NCBI GenBank assembly: GCA_945903615.1
Contig: CAMDOL010000022.1
Location: 1-14,997, forward strand
Reading direction: 5' to 3'
Length of the DNA: 14,997 bases
Origin: Rickettsia typhi
GTDB lineage: Bacteria > Pseudomonadota > Alphaproteobacteria > Rickettsiales > UBA1997
Shown here in pieces: positions 14,645 to 14,997 of the stretch. The notes under the pieces were generated by a model. It did no database searches. It was not told the origin of the DNA and saw nothing but the letters and a program-made list of their open reading frames with translations. Positions within the stretch are counted from its first letter, which is position 1. Each line of letters starts with the position of its first letter. Both the position numbers and the translations under genes were made by a program.

Positions 14645-14705
14645 GACTTATGCAGCAAAACCCCTTAACTAGTCAAGACCCAAATCTATTAATGCGTAAG
14701 TCCTA
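14642..14705. mobile_element. 64-bp inverted-repeat element overlapping the lon stop codon
   Basis: TAGGACTTATGCA (14642-14654) and TGCGTAAGTCCTA (14693-14705) are inverted copies, 12 of 13 bases matching. The outermost bases on both sides are TA, as expected if a short element with GGACTTAYGCA ends had inserted at and duplicated a TA dinucleotide, which is the habit of IS630/mariner-type transposition. The interior has a second imperfect stem, TTAACTAG against CTATTAA. No coding capacity. It could alternatively be a plain 3' hairpin of lon with a large loop, but the long exact arms and TA ends favour a mobile origin. Confidence 0.55.
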
Positions 14706-14850
14706 GAGACTGTTAGCTAATTAATTTTATCTTATATTTCGCCCTATTTTTGCTCTTTTTTTCTTGAATTTTTTTAAAATATTCCCGATATTCCAAAAAA
14801 ATTTAAGAAAAAATCACTAAAAATATGCCAAAATCTAAGGCAAAATTAAT
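14706..14850. other. AT-rich intergenic stretch with no recognised feature
   Basis: About 145 bases between the short inverted-repeat element and the second palindromic repeat. It is very AT-rich with runs of T and A. I find no reading frame, RNA gene, convincing promoter or terminator here. Confidence 0.6.
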
Positions 14851-14852
14851 TA

Positions 14853-14997
14853 AGGAACCTCTGAACAACTAAAACAATGTTTTAGAAAAATTGATCTTTC
14901 TGGTCTTTTTTGGCATAAATTCCATTATTTTTGGTGAAATATGGAAATATTCCACCAAAAAGTAATGAAATTTCTACTCAAAAAATCCTCAGAAATA
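14853..14997. mobile_element. MITE-like palindrome, copy 2 (partial, right arm diverged)
   Basis: Positions 14851-14967 match 334-450 of the first copy in the same orientation with only two mismatches over 117 bases. The match covers the whole left arm, the GGAA centre and the start of the right arm. After 14967 the sequence departs sharply: the right arm should continue with GAATTTATGCC but reads AAATTTCTACTC, and similarity to the window end is only loose. The element runs off the window. At its two mismatch sites this copy has the bases also found in the right arm of copy 1 (CTGAAC, CTTTCTGG), so the changes arose in the left arm of copy 1. Confidence 0.8.

Overview
This is an AT-rich stretch of a bacterial chromosome that is mostly housekeeping genes. 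It looks alphaproteobacterial and perhaps host-associated (Rickettsiales- or Holosporales-like). The reasons are the MurB, HdaA/DnaA-like and LepB protein sequences, the strong A/T codon bias, the almost complete lack of Shine-Dalgarno motifs in front of genes, and palindromic repeats between genes. This placement comes from remembered family features, not from a search.

Layout, left to right. Positions 1-265 (minus) hold the N-terminal part of an RluD/RluC-type pseudouridine synthase that runs off the window. Positions 266-652 are the divergent intergenic region; they contain a 185-bp, almost perfectly palindromic MITE-like element (336-520) with a 4-nt loop. A compact plus-strand run follows: an MgtA-type Mg2+ ATPase (653-3337), YchF GTPase (3337-4440) and a YfiH/PgeF-type protein (4444-5145). 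The first junction overlaps by one base and the second gap is 3 nt. The run ends convergently against a monofunctional biotin ligase (5138-5869, minus), with an 8-bp palindromic overlap. Next, on the minus strand, are a small Ala/Lys-rich exported protein with its own promoter, internal 15-bp tandem repeats and a strong intrinsic terminator, and then dihydrolipoamide dehydrogenase. Divergent from that is an HdaA-like DnaA paralogue with a TTG start, then tRNA-Tyr(GUA) and tRNA-Gly(UCC), then murB (minus). Divergent from murB is a gpmI-lepB pair, followed by lon under its own candidate promoter. The lon stop codon lies inside a 64-bp inverted-repeat element. The window closes with a second, partly diverged copy of the 185-bp palindrome.

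Most of the genes carry out unrelated core functions: rRNA modification, Mg2+ uptake, translation-linked GTPase, cofactor ligation, pyruvate/2-oxoglutarate dehydrogenase E3, replication control, cell-wall synthesis, glycolysis, protein export and proteolysis. I do not see a defence, secretion or biosynthetic cluster. The least explained material is the palindromic repeat family, the short element at the end of lon, and the small repeat-bearing exported protein.
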